Positions 9,086 to 18,065 of a DNA stretch of 64,000 bases are shown here, piece after piece. Source of the DNA: Bacteroides caccae (GTDB lineage: Bacteria > Bacteroidota > Bacteroidia > Bacteroidales > Bacteroidaceae). A program made the position numbers and the translations under genes. The notes under the pieces were generated by a model. The model saw only the letters and a program-made list of their open reading frames with translations. It did no database searches and was not told the origin of the DNA. Within the stretch, counting starts at the first letter, position 1, and every line of letters starts with the position of its first letter. Where the stretch lies: positions 2,170,001 to 2,234,000 of the forward strand of contig NZ_CP022412.2 in the NCBI RefSeq assembly GCF_002222615.2, in the 5' to 3' direction.

Positions 9086-10429
9086 ATGCAGCTTAAAAGA
9101 CTCTCTTTTCTATTATTGTTTATATGTGGATATTTAACTTGTGTGCAAAGTCAGACAACGGTACTTAATCCTCAAACGGACAAGAAACTTCTAAAACAGT
9201 TTCAAGATGCCAAACTGGGTTTGTTCATTCATTGGATGGCTTGTCATTCACCTGGTACAGGAGATTCCTGGGCTATTGGTAATGGTACTCCTAAAAGTGT
9301 GGCAGACTCTATTACCATGAAATGGAATCCTCAGAATTTCAATCCTAAAGAGATTGTAAATGTAGCTGTTCAGGCCGGATGCAAATATATGGTAGTCATT
9401 TCAAAACACCATGACGGGTTTTGCATTTGGCCGAGCGAATATTCTATCTTTGATATAGACCGCATACCTTTCAAGCGAGATATTTTGAAGGAATTGGGTG
9501 AAGAATGTCGGAAACAGGGATTGCTTTATGGCATTTACTATTCAATAGCAGACATTGATTATTGCGGTTGGAACTCTATGGCACAAGTTGGAAGAGAAAT
9601 AAAAGAACCGAAATATGGGCGGGAAGATTTTATCAGGTTTGTGCATAACCAGACAAAAGAACTGATAGACCGTTACCAGCCGGATATCTTGTGGTTTGAC
9701 GGCTTTTGGCTGGATCCTCTTTGGACTGCAAAAGAAGGAAATGATTTATATCAGTATATCAAGAAACTAAAAAGTAATACGTTATCTACTCGTCTGGCTA
9801 TTACCAGAGGAGAGGACGGGCATGAAACTTTCTGGACAGACGGCTCATCGGGCGACTACTTCTCAATAGAAGCCAAAACAACAGATGCTCCCCCGTTTCC
9901 ATGGGAAGCATGTACCAGCGTCACTTATCCGGTATATGCTTACGAACCTGATGCTAAGATGCTGACAGCAGACGAACTGATCGGAATGTTTAGTAAAACA
10001 CTTTGCGGTAACGGTAATCTATTAGTGAATATCGGACCTAAACCTACCGGAGAGATGCCCGAAGAACAAGTGGAACGGTTATATGAATTGACGAAATGGA
10101 TCAACCGGAATAGAGAAGCTGTGTATGATACACATGGAGGCCCTTTCAAGCAAACTGATGAAATAGGAAGTACCTATAAAGATGAGTATATATACTTGCA
10201 TTTACGGAAACCGGTTTCTACCCTTCGGATAAATTCTTTGGAAGGCTATCAGATAACCAAAGCTTTTGATTTGTCAACAGGTAAAAGGATTAAGATTCAA
10301 CGAAAGAATAATGAGGTCATCTTATCTTTGCCGGCTTGGGAGAAAGGACGACAAATACCTGTCATTGCCTTAAAGCTCGATAGAGAATATCGTTTTGTAA
10401 AATGGTTGCCGTTTGTATTGCTGAAGTAA
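9086..10429 (+). CDS. GH29 alpha-L-fucosidase
   Basis: A 447-aa exported protein with an N-terminal signal peptide (~1-22). Family 29 signatures are present: FIHWMACHSP near 47, the active-site KHHDGF at 107-112, and ILWFDGFW with predicted nucleophile Asp205. The PWEACTSVTYPVYAY segment differs from the classical PWESCMTINGSWGY, and GNGNLLVNIGPKPTGEMP is conserved. These enzymes release terminal alpha-L-fucose from host or plant glycans in the periplasm. Together with the upstream M60 peptidase this suggests use of fucosylated glycoproteins. It is the last gene of the operon; the next gene has its own promoter. Confidence 0.92.
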   Translation: MQLKRLSFLLLFICGYLTCVQSQTTVLNPQTDKKLLKQFQDAKLGLFIHWMACHSPGTGDSWAIGNGTPKSVADSITMKWNPQNFNPKEIVNVAVQAGCKYMVVISKHHDGFCIWPSEYSIFDIDRIPFKRDILKELGEECRKQGLLYGIYYSIADIDYCGWNSMAQVGREIKEPKYGREDFIRFVHNQTKELIDRYQPDILWFDGFWLDPLWTAKEGNDLYQYIKKLKSNTLSTRLAITRGEDGHETFWTDGSSGDYFSIEAKTTDAPPFPWEACTSVTYPVYAYEPDAKMLTADELIGMFSKTLCGNGNLLVNIGPKPTGEMPEEQVERLYELTKWINRNREAVYDTHGGPFKQTDEIGSTYKDEYIYLHLRKPVSTLRINSLEGYQITKAFDLSTGKRIKIQRKNNEVILSLPAWEKGRQIPVIALKLDREYRFVKWLPFVLLK

Positions 10430-10447
10430 TTGTTTTTTCTATCTTTG
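10418..10447 (+). promoter_or_regulatory. Bacteroides-type promoter for the Crp/Fnr gene
   Basis: TTG at 10418-10420, a 19-bp spacer, and an exact -7 box TATCTTTG at 10440-10447. The -7 element fits the Bacteroides consensus TAnnTTTG and lies 33 bp before the ATG at 10481. The -33 element overlaps the 3' end of the fucosidase gene. Confidence 0.65.
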
Positions 10448-10480
10448 TGACCACTGGAAAAACAATTAAGGATTTGCTTT

Positions 10481-11044
10481 ATGACGAATGTAATAGAAAT
10501 GATGACCTCTCTGTATCCGGTTTCTGATGATACAATACAACTATTGAAGGATAATGTGACACTTTGCCATTTCCCTAAAAAATATCAATTGATAAAGGCT
10601 AATCAATATAGCAGATCAGCTTATTTCATCGAAAAAGGAATGACCCGCTCTTATTGGCTGGTCAACGGAGAGGAAATCACTACCTCCTTCTCGTGTGAAG
10701 GAGGGATTGTTTTCAGCATGGATGAATTATATTATAATAAAATGAGTGAGGAATTTGTGGAAACGCTTGAAGACGTGGTTGCCTATAAAATAACACTATC
10801 TGATTTGATCCGGCTTTTTCAGACCAATATCGAACTGGCTAATTGGGGAAGGATCATTCATCAGAATGAATACCGACGCTTACACCGTTCACACAAAGAT
10901 CGCCTGACTTTGTCGGCCAAAGAGCGATATGAGGAATTTATGCAGCAGTTTCCTCAGATATGCCAGCGGGTACAATTAGGATATATTGCCTCTTATCTTG
11001 GAATAACCCTTCCGACACTTAGCCGCCTTAGAAGCCGGAAATAA
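10481..11044 (+). CDS. Crp/Fnr family transcriptional regulator
   Basis: A 187-aa cytosolic regulator. Residues ~25-120 form a cyclic-nucleotide-binding-like beta barrel (YFIEKGMTRSYWLVNGEE, FSMDELYY), and the C-terminus has a short helix-turn-helix (VQLGYIASYLGITLPTLSRLRS). This size and layout is common for Bacteroidetes Crp/Fnr members whose ligand is usually unknown. A separate promoter precedes it, and an acyltransferase gene follows 112 bp downstream behind another -7 box, so it may act on its own or on a neighbour. No Cys cluster for an iron-sulfur sensor is seen. Confidence 0.85.
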   Translation: MTNVIEMMTSLYPVSDDTIQLLKDNVTLCHFPKKYQLIKANQYSRSAYFIEKGMTRSYWLVNGEEITTSFSCEGGIVFSMDELYYNKMSEEFVETLEDVVAYKITLSDLIRLFQTNIELANWGRIIHQNEYRRLHRSHKDRLTLSAKERYEEFMQQFPQICQRVQLGYIASYLGITLPTLSRLRSRK

Positions 11045-11099
11045 TTTCTGGTAGGGGCGTATTTTGATGTAGGACAATTTTTTTAATAACTAACTTCTG

Positions 11100-11107
11100 T
11101 AACTTTG
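11100..11107 (+). promoter_or_regulatory. -7 promoter box TAACTTTG before the acyltransferase gene
   Basis: Exact match to TAnnTTTG, 49 bp before the ATG at 11157. The region about 20 bp upstream is T-rich but lacks a clear TTG. Confidence 0.5.
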
Positions 11108-11156
11108 GGCCCTCATCAGTGATACGCAAAATAATAATCTAATTTATAAATTTATC

Positions 11157-12311
11157 ATGCAAAACATCTCTTCTTCTGCTGCATTTGCAGATAGTAAACC
11201 CCATTATGAACTCCTTGACGGCTTGAGAGGAATCGCTGCTCTTTTGGTTATATGGTATCATATATTTGAAGGCTTTGCCACAAGTCCCATAGACCAGCGG
11301 TTCAATCACGGCTATTTGGCCGTCGATTTCTTTTTTATCCTGTCGGGATTCGTTGTTGGTTACGCTTATGACGACCGTTGGAAAACAACGATGAACACAA
11401 AAGACTTTTTCAAACGCAGGTTAATCCGTTTACATCCAATGGTTATCCTGGGAGCTGTTTTAGGTGCTATTACGTTTTGTATACAAGGTTGTGAGAAGTG
11501 GGACGGTACGCAGGTCAGCATATCTATGGTGATGCTTGCATTGCTTCTCAATCTTTTCTTGATTCCGACTGTACCCGGTTCGGGTTCCGAAGTTCGTGGA
11601 AATGGAGAAATGTATCCTTTGAACGGTCCGAGTTGGTCTTTGTTTTTCGAGTATATAGGGAATATTCTGTATGCCCTGTTTATCCGCCGGTTCTCGACCA
11701 AACAGCTGACCGTGCTTGTCATTCTGGCGGCGATCGGACTGGCTTCATTTGCTGTATGCAATCTTTCCGGTTATGGGCATTTAGGTGTAGGTTGGTCATT
11801 GCTGGATTATAATCTGCTCGGAGGATTTCTGCGTTTGCTGTTTGCTTTTTCCGCAGGGTTGTTGATGTCGCGTATTTTTAAACCGGTCAAGATTAGAGGA
11901 GCTTTCTGGATATGTAGTATTGCGATTGCTGTTCTACTGTCTATACCACATATCGGTGGTATGGAAGCTTCGTGGATGAATGGTATTTATGACTCTGTAT
12001 GTACCATTATTCTTTTCCCGATCCTTGTTTACCTGGGTGCCTCCGGAAAAACGACAGATAAAGGGACTTCCGTAATTTGCAAATTCCTGGGAGATATATC
12101 CTATCCCTTGTACATCGTTCATTATCCTTTTATGTATTTGTATTATGCCTGGTTGTGGAGTGGGGAAAAACTCACTTTCTCCGATACATGGCCGGTGGCT
12201 TTGGTAGTATTCTTCGGAAATATCCTGTTGGCATACCTCTGTCTGAAGTTGTATGATGAACCTGTAAGAAAGTGGCTGACTAAGAAGTTTCTGGCTAAGA
12301 AACAGGCCTGA
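11157..12311 (+). CDS. Acyltransferase 3 family (OafA/YrhL-like) membrane protein
   Basis: A 384-aa inner-membrane protein with about ten hydrophobic segments. The N-terminal YELLDGLRGIAALLVIWYH stretch, with the conserved Arg and His, and the AVDFFFILSGFVVGYAY segment are hallmarks of acyltransferase family 3. These enzymes move acetyl or other acyl groups from the cytoplasm onto extracytoplasmic sugars such as O-antigen, peptidoglycan or exopolysaccharide. No glycan biosynthesis genes adjoin it, so the acceptor is unknown. Transcription ends at the bidirectional terminator at 12315-12355. Confidence 0.9.
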   Translation: MQNISSSAAFADSKPHYELLDGLRGIAALLVIWYHIFEGFATSPIDQRFNHGYLAVDFFFILSGFVVGYAYDDRWKTTMNTKDFFKRRLIRLHPMVILGAVLGAITFCIQGCEKWDGTQVSISMVMLALLLNLFLIPTVPGSGSEVRGNGEMYPLNGPSWSLFFEYIGNILYALFIRRFSTKQLTVLVILAAIGLASFAVCNLSGYGHLGVGWSLLDYNLLGGFLRLLFAFSAGLLMSRIFKPVKIRGAFWICSIAIAVLLSIPHIGGMEASWMNGIYDSVCTIILFPILVYLGASGKTTDKGTSVICKFLGDISYPLYIVHYPFMYLYYAWLWSGEKLTFSDTWPVALVVFFGNILLAYLCLKLYDEPVRKWLTKKFLAKKQA

Positions 12312-12314
12312 TAT

Positions 12315-12355
12315 ATATAAGAAATAGTCCCGTTCATCGGGACTATTTCTTATAT
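12315..12355. terminator. Bidirectional terminator hairpin
   Basis: A perfect 18-bp inverted repeat (12315-12332 and 12338-12355) with a 5-nt loop TTCAT; GAAATAGTCCCG forms the GC-containing half. It lies between convergent genes and overlaps the stop codon of the DUF4419 gene. Confidence 0.85.
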
Positions 12356-13756
12356 TCGTGAACCATTTATTTTAATATCACTATCAGGCAATAGTCTTTT
12401 GATACGTTCAATTCCTTCTTTGCTTATTTTCCCGAATAACTCTAAATGTTCAATTTTTATCTTTGATATTTCATCCGGTATATCAATCTGATTAATGAAT
12501 CTTATTTCCAATTTCTTTATTTCAGTGAGTTCTAACAAAACAGAAGGAAATTCTTTCACTCTAATAGAAATGCCACGACCGAAACCTGTACCTTGTGCAT
12601 CTGCCATTAATTTGTTTTTCACTTTGTTGTTAGTGAGGTCTTTCTTTCTGATCATCCAACTGATTTGTGGTCGTAGAGCGAAGTTTCTTTTATTCTGTTC
12701 AAGCCCGACGAAGCCTGCCCAAAGTTCCAACGGAGTTTCTGTAACTGTATTGTTATATACTTCCTGATATTTTAAATCTACTTTTACTATTTCATCAGGC
12801 AGACTGTCTGTGCCTTCCAGTTGTTTTAGATTGTTCCTTTGTCCTTTTTTGTCATAAGGAAAGAATTTCACTATCCAGCCGTCGATCATATTAGGAGCGC
12901 CATACTTCTCTTGCGAATGATATTTAAACATATTGCGCCAAAAGCCTTTGTTAATTTCGCCTTTGGATGCTTTTACAAATTCCTCCAAAAGAGGTTCCAG
13001 CTCGGAGATCCACCATTCGAGCTTATATCCTTTCAAACTTTTAGCCTTACTTAGCACCTTCTCCCAATCTTCAGGTGTACCTTCGAGGGTTATTTCCGGG
13101 ATTCCGCAAACAATGCGTATAACAATAAACTCAAAATAAGGCTTCACGGATTCCATGATTGTTATTTCAGAGGCAATTTTCTCTAAAGGTGTTGTTGTTG
13201 AGAAGTTGCAAGTCAGTGTTTCAACCAGGCTATTTCCTACTTGTTTTTTTATTTGTTCTGTAAATTGAGGGAAGATCTCACTCCATGAAAGAGTAGGATC
13301 TTCCAACTGTTTATCTGTCTTAACAATCAACGATTGTTTTCCGGAGAAATCGACGATATAATCTCGCATTGCTTCTTGATTAGCGTTGATATGTCGTGCA
13401 AAGCCTTGGCTGATTAACAACCAGATCATGTCCGGAGATAACACAAACGGTCTGTGGTCCGCATAAGCCTGATACATACCTTGAAAGAAAGAATGGTAGC
13501 GATAAGATACCAGGCTGTCGGGAGCTTCGCTTTTTGCGATGATATTGAACGGCGGATTCTTTTCCTGCTTTTCAACTTCTTTTGAAAAAACTTCGGTTTC
13601 GGACATGATAAGTCTTTTGTAGATATCGTCGTAAGATTGCAAATAAAGGAAGTTTTCGGGAGTTGAAAGCTTTTCTATTTTGAAAGTAATTCTTTTTTGA
13701 GCAAATGCGGAAATACTGCAGAGCATTATTAATACGCAAAATAGTATTTTTTTCAT
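12350..13756 (-). CDS. DUF4419 domain-containing secreted protein
   Basis: Reading from the ATG at 13756 gives 468 aa beginning with a clean signal peptide (MKKILFCVLIMLCSISAFAQ); an upstream in-frame ATG at 13813 would place 19 polar residues before it and is rejected. Residues ~110-330 match what I recall of DUF4419 (HRPFVLSPDMIWLLISQGF), a family of unknown function widespread in bacteria and fungi. The C-terminal ~100 residues contain short repeats (LELTEIKKLEIRFI, KIEHLELFG) that look leucine-rich-repeat-like. It is a single-gene unit, convergent with the acyltransferase and divergent from dinB. Confidence 0.82.
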   Translation of the reverse strand: MKKILFCVLIMLCSISAFAQKRITFKIEKLSTPENFLYLQSYDDIYKRLIMSETEVFSKEVEKQEKNPPFNIIAKSEAPDSLVSYRYHSFFQGMYQAYADHRPFVLSPDMIWLLISQGFARHINANQEAMRDYIVDFSGKQSLIVKTDKQLEDPTLSWSEIFPQFTEQIKKQVGNSLVETLTCNFSTTTPLEKIASEITIMESVKPYFEFIVIRIVCGIPEITLEGTPEDWEKVLSKAKSLKGYKLEWWISELEPLLEEFVKASKGEINKGFWRNMFKYHSQEKYGAPNMIDGWIVKFFPYDKKGQRNNLKQLEGTDSLPDEIVKVDLKYQEVYNNTVTETPLELWAGFVGLEQNKRNFALRPQISWMIRKKDLTNNKVKNKLMADAQGTGFGRGISIRVKEFPSVLLELTEIKKLEIRFINQIDIPDEISKIKIEHLELFGKISKEGIERIKRLLPDSDIKINGSRI

Positions 13757-13909
13757 AATATTGAAGTATATAGTACTGTGATATAAACTTTTCAGGTGCG
13801 CCTGTGGTTTCAATAGATAATATGCAAATATAGTATTATTAAGAGTCGGTTTGGTGCAATCTTGAATATTTTTTGAACCGCTAAACAGAAATTATTCAGG
13901 AATTTATAG

Positions 13910-13917
13910 TAAGTTTG
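13910..13917 (+). promoter_or_regulatory. -7 promoter box TAAGTTTG of dinB
   Basis: Exact TAnnTTTG match with 18 bp between the box and the dinB ATG at 13936, implying a leader of about 12 nt. No clear -33 element is seen. Confidence 0.55.
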
Positions 13918-13935
13918 CTCTGCTAATCGCAAGAA

Positions 13936-15027
13936 ATGGTTCAGAGAAAGATCATACACATTGACATGGACGCCTTCTACGCATCCGTAGAACAGCGTGA
14001 TCATCCGGAGCTTCGGGGAAAACCTCTGGCAGTCGGTCATGCCGAAGAAAGAGGAGTAGTAGCTGCTGCCAGCTATGAAGCCCGGCGTTACGGTGTCCGT
14101 TCTGCGATGTCCTCACAGAAGGCAAAGCGCCTTTGTCCTCAGTTAATTTTCGTACCGGGCAGAATGGATGTCTATAAGTCCGTTTCCCGACAGATACATG
14201 AAATCTTTCATGAATATACCGATATCATTGAACCGCTTTCTTTGGATGAGGCTTTCCTGGATGTGACGGAGAACAAGAAGGGTATTTCTTTGGCTGTGGA
14301 TATAGCGAAGGAAATAAAGCAGAAGATTCGCGACCAGTTGAATCTCGTTGCATCTGCCGGGATTTCTTATAATAAGTTTCTTGCCAAAATAGCTTCGGAT
14401 TATCGTAAACCGGACGGGTTGTGTACCATTCATCCGGAACAGGCACTCGAGTTCATCGCCCGTCTGCCTATTGAATCCTTTTGGGGAGTAGGACCTGTCA
14501 CGGCAAAGAGAATGCATCTGTTGGGAATCCGTAACGGGCTTCAACTGCGGAAATGTTCATTGGAGACATTGACCGCGCATTTTGGTAAAGTAGGATCACT
14601 TTATTACGAATGTGCACGAGGGATCGACGAACGTCCTGTGGAAGCGGTTCGTATTCGTAAATCTATCGGGTGCGAGCGTACATTGGAACGGGATATTTCC
14701 TCCCGTTCATCTGTTTTTATCGAACTATATCACATGGCGGTAGAACTGATAGAACGACTGCAACGAAAAGAGTTCAAGGGAAACACTCTGACGCTGAAAA
14801 TCAAGTTCCATGATTTTAGTCAGATCACCCGCAGTATCACCCAGTCGCAGGAGTTGACGACGCTGGACCGCGTGCTTCCACTCGCCAAGGAATTATTGAA
14901 AACAGTGGAATACGAGCAACATCCGATCCGCCTTATCGGACTTTCCGTTTCCAATCCGAAAGAAGAAGCCGATGAGCAACACGGGGTCTGGGAACAGCTC
15001 AGTTTCGAGTTCAGTGACTGGGAATAA
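13936..15027 (+). CDS. dinB: DNA polymerase IV (Y-family translesion polymerase)
   Basis: A 363-aa protein of normal length for DinB. Catalytic carboxylates lie in IHIDMDAFYASVEQRD (near residues 8-12) and LSLDEAFLDVT (~100-110). The HhH-containing thumb (FWGVGPVTAKRMHLLG) and little-finger domain follow. It ends in QLSFEFSDWE, with a QLSFEF segment resembling a beta-clamp binding peptide. The enzyme copies past lesions in an error-prone way. Its stop codon overlaps by one base a four-unit palindromic repeat array. Single-gene unit. Confidence 0.95.
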   Translation: MVQRKIIHIDMDAFYASVEQRDHPELRGKPLAVGHAEERGVVAAASYEARRYGVRSAMSSQKAKRLCPQLIFVPGRMDVYKSVSRQIHEIFHEYTDIIEPLSLDEAFLDVTENKKGISLAVDIAKEIKQKIRDQLNLVASAGISYNKFLAKIASDYRKPDGLCTIHPEQALEFIARLPIESFWGVGPVTAKRMHLLGIRNGLQLRKCSLETLTAHFGKVGSLYYECARGIDERPVEAVRIRKSIGCERTLERDISSRSSVFIELYHMAVELIERLQRKEFKGNTLTLKIKFHDFSQITRSITQSQELTTLDRVLPLAKELLKTVEYEQHPIRLIGLSVSNPKEEADEQHGVWEQLSFEFSDWE

Positions 15028-15109
15028 AACAGAGCCTCTATTTCACTCAAACAGAGCCTCTATTTACCCCAAACAGAGCCTCTGTTTTACTCAAATAGAG
15101 CCTCTGTTT
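15027..15109 (+). repeat. Palindromic repeat array 1 (4 x 17 bp, 22-bp period)
   Basis: Units at 15027-15043, 15049-15065, 15071-15087 and 15093-15109, separated by 5-bp spacers (CACTC, ACCCC, TACTC). The third unit is AAACAGAGCCTCTGTTT, a perfect 8+1+8 palindrome; the others differ by one C/T or G/A change at positions 4 or 14. The array begins on the last base of the dinB stop codon. The same family occurs at 33213-33340 and 63375-63479. Confidence 0.95.
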
Positions 15110-15243
15110 TTTGCAGGATAAAATCATCGCTTTTATGACTTGAATACTTAATTTAAGCTCTCTGTGAGTACAATTCTTGAACTCTGTACTATTTTGTCAT
15201 CAGGTTCGTATGATTTGTTCACCTCGTTTTTAGGGAGATGCGC

Positions 15244-15251
15244 TATCTTTG
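15244..15251 (+). promoter_or_regulatory. -7 promoter box TATCTTTG before the heparinase-like gene
   Basis: Exact consensus -7 box, 24 bp before the ATG at 15276. It covers an alternative TTG start at 15249, which argues that translation begins at the downstream ATG. Confidence 0.6.
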
Positions 15252-15275
15252 CCATACTTAAATGAACAAAATACC

Positions 15276-17210
15276 ATGAATCGAATGAAACATTTACTTT
15301 GTTTTCTTCTGGTTGCAACTTTGGGAAGTCTTTCTTTCAAAGCCAATGCTTACACCGAACGAAATATGCTGCAAAAAGCGGCTGATGAAGCTACGTTGAA
15401 AAACGTATTAGTAATGAAACAAGCTTGGGTGCCTTATCCGGCTTATACCGATCGGGCAGCCTGGGATTCGTTAATGGGGCCTAACAAGCAACGTCTTATC
15501 GCAGCCGGTGAGAAACTTCTCGATTATAAATGGAAACTGATTCCTGCCACTGCTTATCTGGAATACGAACGTAGTGGTAATCGTAAAGTAATGGAAGCTC
15601 CTTATGACGCCAACCGCCAGGCATTGAATGCGTTGATGCTTGCTGAACTGGCCGAAGGAAAGGGACGTTTTATCGACCAGTTATTAAACGGAGCTTACAT
15701 GAGCTGCGAGATGAATTCATGGGTTTTGTCTGCACATTTGCCTCGCCAGAGCAGTAAACGTTCACTTCCTGATTTCCGCGAACAGATTATCGATCTTGGT
15801 TCCGGTGGTTATGGTGCTTTAATGGCGTGGGTACACTATTTTTTCCGTAAACCGTTCGACAAAATTAACCCCGTGGTGTCTCTTCAAATACGTAAAGCTA
15901 TTAAAGAACGCATTCTCGATCCTTATATGAATGATGATGATATGTGGTGGATGGCTTTCAACTGGCGGCCGGGAGAGATTATCAACAACTGGAATCCATG
16001 GTGTAACTCCAATGCGCTGCAATGTTTCTTATTAATGGAGAACAACAAGGATAAACTGGTCAAAGCCGTTTACCGTTCGATGAAATCGGTGGATAAGTTC
16101 ATAAACTTTGTGAAATCCGACGGGGCTTGTGAAGAAGGAACTTCCTACTGGGGACACGCAGCCGGTAAACTTTATGATTATCTTCAGATTCTTTCTGACG
16201 GTACGGGTGGCAAAATATCCTTGTTTCAGGAACCGATGATTCGCCGAATGGGTGAATATATGTCACGCTCTTATGTAGGCAATGGCTGGGTCGTAAACTT
16301 TGCCGATGCATCTGCACAAGGCGGGGGTGATCCTTTATTGATCTATCGTTTCGGTAAGGCTGTGAACAGTGAGGAGATGATGCATTTTGCCGCTTATCTA
16401 TTGAATGGCAGAAAGCCGTATGCTACAATGGGTAATGATGCTTTCCGTTCTCTCCAGTCCCTGCTTTGCTGTAATGATCTTGCCAAAGCGACCCCTAAAC
16501 ATGAGATGCCGGACGTGACTTGGTATCCCGAAACGGAATTCTGCTATATGAAGAATAAACATGGAATGTTTGTAGCAACCAAAGGAGGGTTCAATAACGA
16601 AAGCCACAATCATAATGATGTGGGCACATTCTCTTTGTATCTGAATACGATTCCCGTATTGATTGACGCCGGCGTGGGCACATATACCAAACAGACATTC
16701 GGAAAGGACCGCTATAAGATTTGGACGATGCAGAGTGATTATCATAACTTGCCGATGATTAACGGGATATCGCAGAAATTCGGTCAGGACTATAAGGCTA
16801 CCAATACGGTGTGTAATGAGAAGAATCGCTTTTTCTCTACTGATATAGCTGCTGCCTATCCGGCAGAAGCGAAAGTAAAAAGCTGGGTTCGTTCTTATAA
16901 ACTGGATGACCGTAAGTTGGTGGTGGCCGACAACTATACATTAAATGAAGTGCTGGCGCCTAATCAGGTAAACTTCCTGACTTGGGGAAATGTTACATTT
17001 CCGTCGCCGGGCAAAGTGCGTATCGAAGTCAGAGGACAGAAGGTGGAACTGGACTATCCGGCTCAATTTAAAGCCGAACTGGAAACTGTCAAGTTAGATG
17101 ATCCGCGCCTGTCTAATGTATGGGGTAAGGAGATTTATCGGATCACACTGAAAGCAGAAGAAAAGAAAATGACCGGGAATTATAAATTTGTCATTCAACA
17201 AGTAAAATAA
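15276..17210 (+). CDS. Heparinase II/III family polysaccharide lyase-like protein
   Basis: From the ATG at 15276 the protein is 644 aa, with a signal peptide (MKHLLCFLLVATLGSLSFKANA). The N-terminal half is an all-helical toroid-like region (CEEGTSYWGHAAGKLYDYLQ), and the C-terminal half contains the heparinase II/III signature NESHNHNDVGTFSLYL with an HNHND core, typical of the antiparallel beta-sandwich with its metal and active-site His. Such lyases cleave uronate-containing polysaccharides (glycosaminoglycans or alginate). Substrate cannot be assigned: no sulfatase or SusCD pair adjoins it. It is followed at 43 bp by a small secreted protein likely in the same transcript. Confidence 0.85.
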   Translation: MNRMKHLLCFLLVATLGSLSFKANAYTERNMLQKAADEATLKNVLVMKQAWVPYPAYTDRAAWDSLMGPNKQRLIAAGEKLLDYKWKLIPATAYLEYERSGNRKVMEAPYDANRQALNALMLAELAEGKGRFIDQLLNGAYMSCEMNSWVLSAHLPRQSSKRSLPDFREQIIDLGSGGYGALMAWVHYFFRKPFDKINPVVSLQIRKAIKERILDPYMNDDDMWWMAFNWRPGEIINNWNPWCNSNALQCFLLMENNKDKLVKAVYRSMKSVDKFINFVKSDGACEEGTSYWGHAAGKLYDYLQILSDGTGGKISLFQEPMIRRMGEYMSRSYVGNGWVVNFADASAQGGGDPLLIYRFGKAVNSEEMMHFAAYLLNGRKPYATMGNDAFRSLQSLLCCNDLAKATPKHEMPDVTWYPETEFCYMKNKHGMFVATKGGFNNESHNHNDVGTFSLYLNTIPVLIDAGVGTYTKQTFGKDRYKIWTMQSDYHNLPMINGISQKFGQDYKATNTVCNEKNRFFSTDIAAAYPAEAKVKSWVRSYKLDDRKLVVADNYTLNEVLAPNQVNFLTWGNVTFPSPGKVRIEVRGQKVELDYPAQFKAELETVKLDDPRLSNVWGKEIYRITLKAEEKKMTGNYKFVIQQVK

Positions 17211-17253
17211 GAAAGAATAGAAATTGAGATATTAACAATTAAATTGCTATAAG

Positions 17254-17955
17254 ATGAAGAAAGTATTATTTGTCGGCCTTTTGGCTATCGCGGGAGTAAG
17301 CGTAAGTGCTCAAAATCTGATTAAAAACGAAAAGTTTGCTACCGAAGTGAAAACTAAAGTAACTAACGCCAACAAGGCTATCGCAGGAGAATGGTTTATC
17401 ATGAATAATGAAGCTGACGGAGCGACTACCATTGCTTGGGAACAGACAGGAGACGCCAAGTATCCGAATGCCATGAAGATTGACAACTCCGGAGCCGAAA
17501 AGAATATTTCCTGGTACAAGGCATTCTTGGGACAGCGTGTTACCGACGGTCTGGAAAAGGGTATCTATGTTCTCACTTTCTATGCAAAAGCTAAGGAAGC
17601 CGGCACTCCGGTAAGTGTATATATCAAGCAGACGAATGAGGAAAAGAATGATAACGGTAAGTACAATACTACTTTCTTCATGCGTAGAGATTATGATGCG
17701 GACGCTCAACCAAACGCTTCGGGTGCACAATATAACTTCAAGATTAAGGATGCTGATAAATGGACTAAAGTAGTGGTTTACTATGATATGGGACAGGTGG
17801 TGAATGCTATCAGCAGTAAGAAATCAAATGCCAATCTGGAAGTATCCGATACTGATGATGATGCGGCTATCCTGAAAGATTGTTATGTAGCTATCCTTTC
17901 CCTAGGTAAAGGTGGTGTGGTAGAAATCAGTGATGTGACGCTGAAAAAGAAATAA
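17254..17955 (+). CDS. Small secreted beta-sandwich protein, carbohydrate-binding-like
   Basis: A 233-aa exported protein (signal peptide to VSAQ20). The sequence NLIKNEKFATE... followed by a WFIMNN segment, a KGIYVLTFYAKAKEAG strand and a terminal VEISDVTLKKK strand is the usual outline of CBM4/9- or CBM-like jelly-roll domains. No catalytic motif is visible. It lies 43 bp after the heparinase-like gene, followed by a strong terminator, so the two probably form a transcription unit in which this protein binds the polysaccharide. Function is inferred from fold outline and context. Confidence 0.7.
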   Translation: MKKVLFVGLLAIAGVSVSAQNLIKNEKFATEVKTKVTNANKAIAGEWFIMNNEADGATTIAWEQTGDAKYPNAMKIDNSGAEKNISWYKAFLGQRVTDGLEKGIYVLTFYAKAKEAGTPVSVYIKQTNEEKNDNGKYNTTFFMRRDYDADAQPNASGAQYNFKIKDADKWTKVVVYYDMGQVVNAISSKKSNANLEVSDTDDDAAILKDCYVAILSLGKGGVVEISDVTLKKK

Positions 17956-17992
17956 AAGAAAAAAGGGTTTAATAGTGGGTTAATAAGAAAAT

Positions 17993-18031
17993 AGGGCGGT
18001 GAAGTAATACTACTTTTCCGCCCTGTTTTTT
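17993..18031 (+). terminator. Rho-independent terminator
   Basis: AGGGCGG at 17993-17999 pairs with CCGCCCT at 18018-18024, extended inside by GAAGTA/TACTTT, followed by a T-run. It lies after the small secreted protein gene. Confidence 0.85.
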
Positions 18032-18065
18032 CCAACTAAGTCTATAAGAATTTGCCCGATACGTT

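Noticed and set aside
1..10429. Complete polysaccharide utilization locus
   Set aside because: The SusC/SusD genes would lie before the window start, so only the 3' part is seen.
15027..15109. Repeat arrays as CRISPR
   Set aside because: The repeats are 17 bp with only 5-bp spacers, there are no cas genes, and the spacers are too short to be protospacer-derived.
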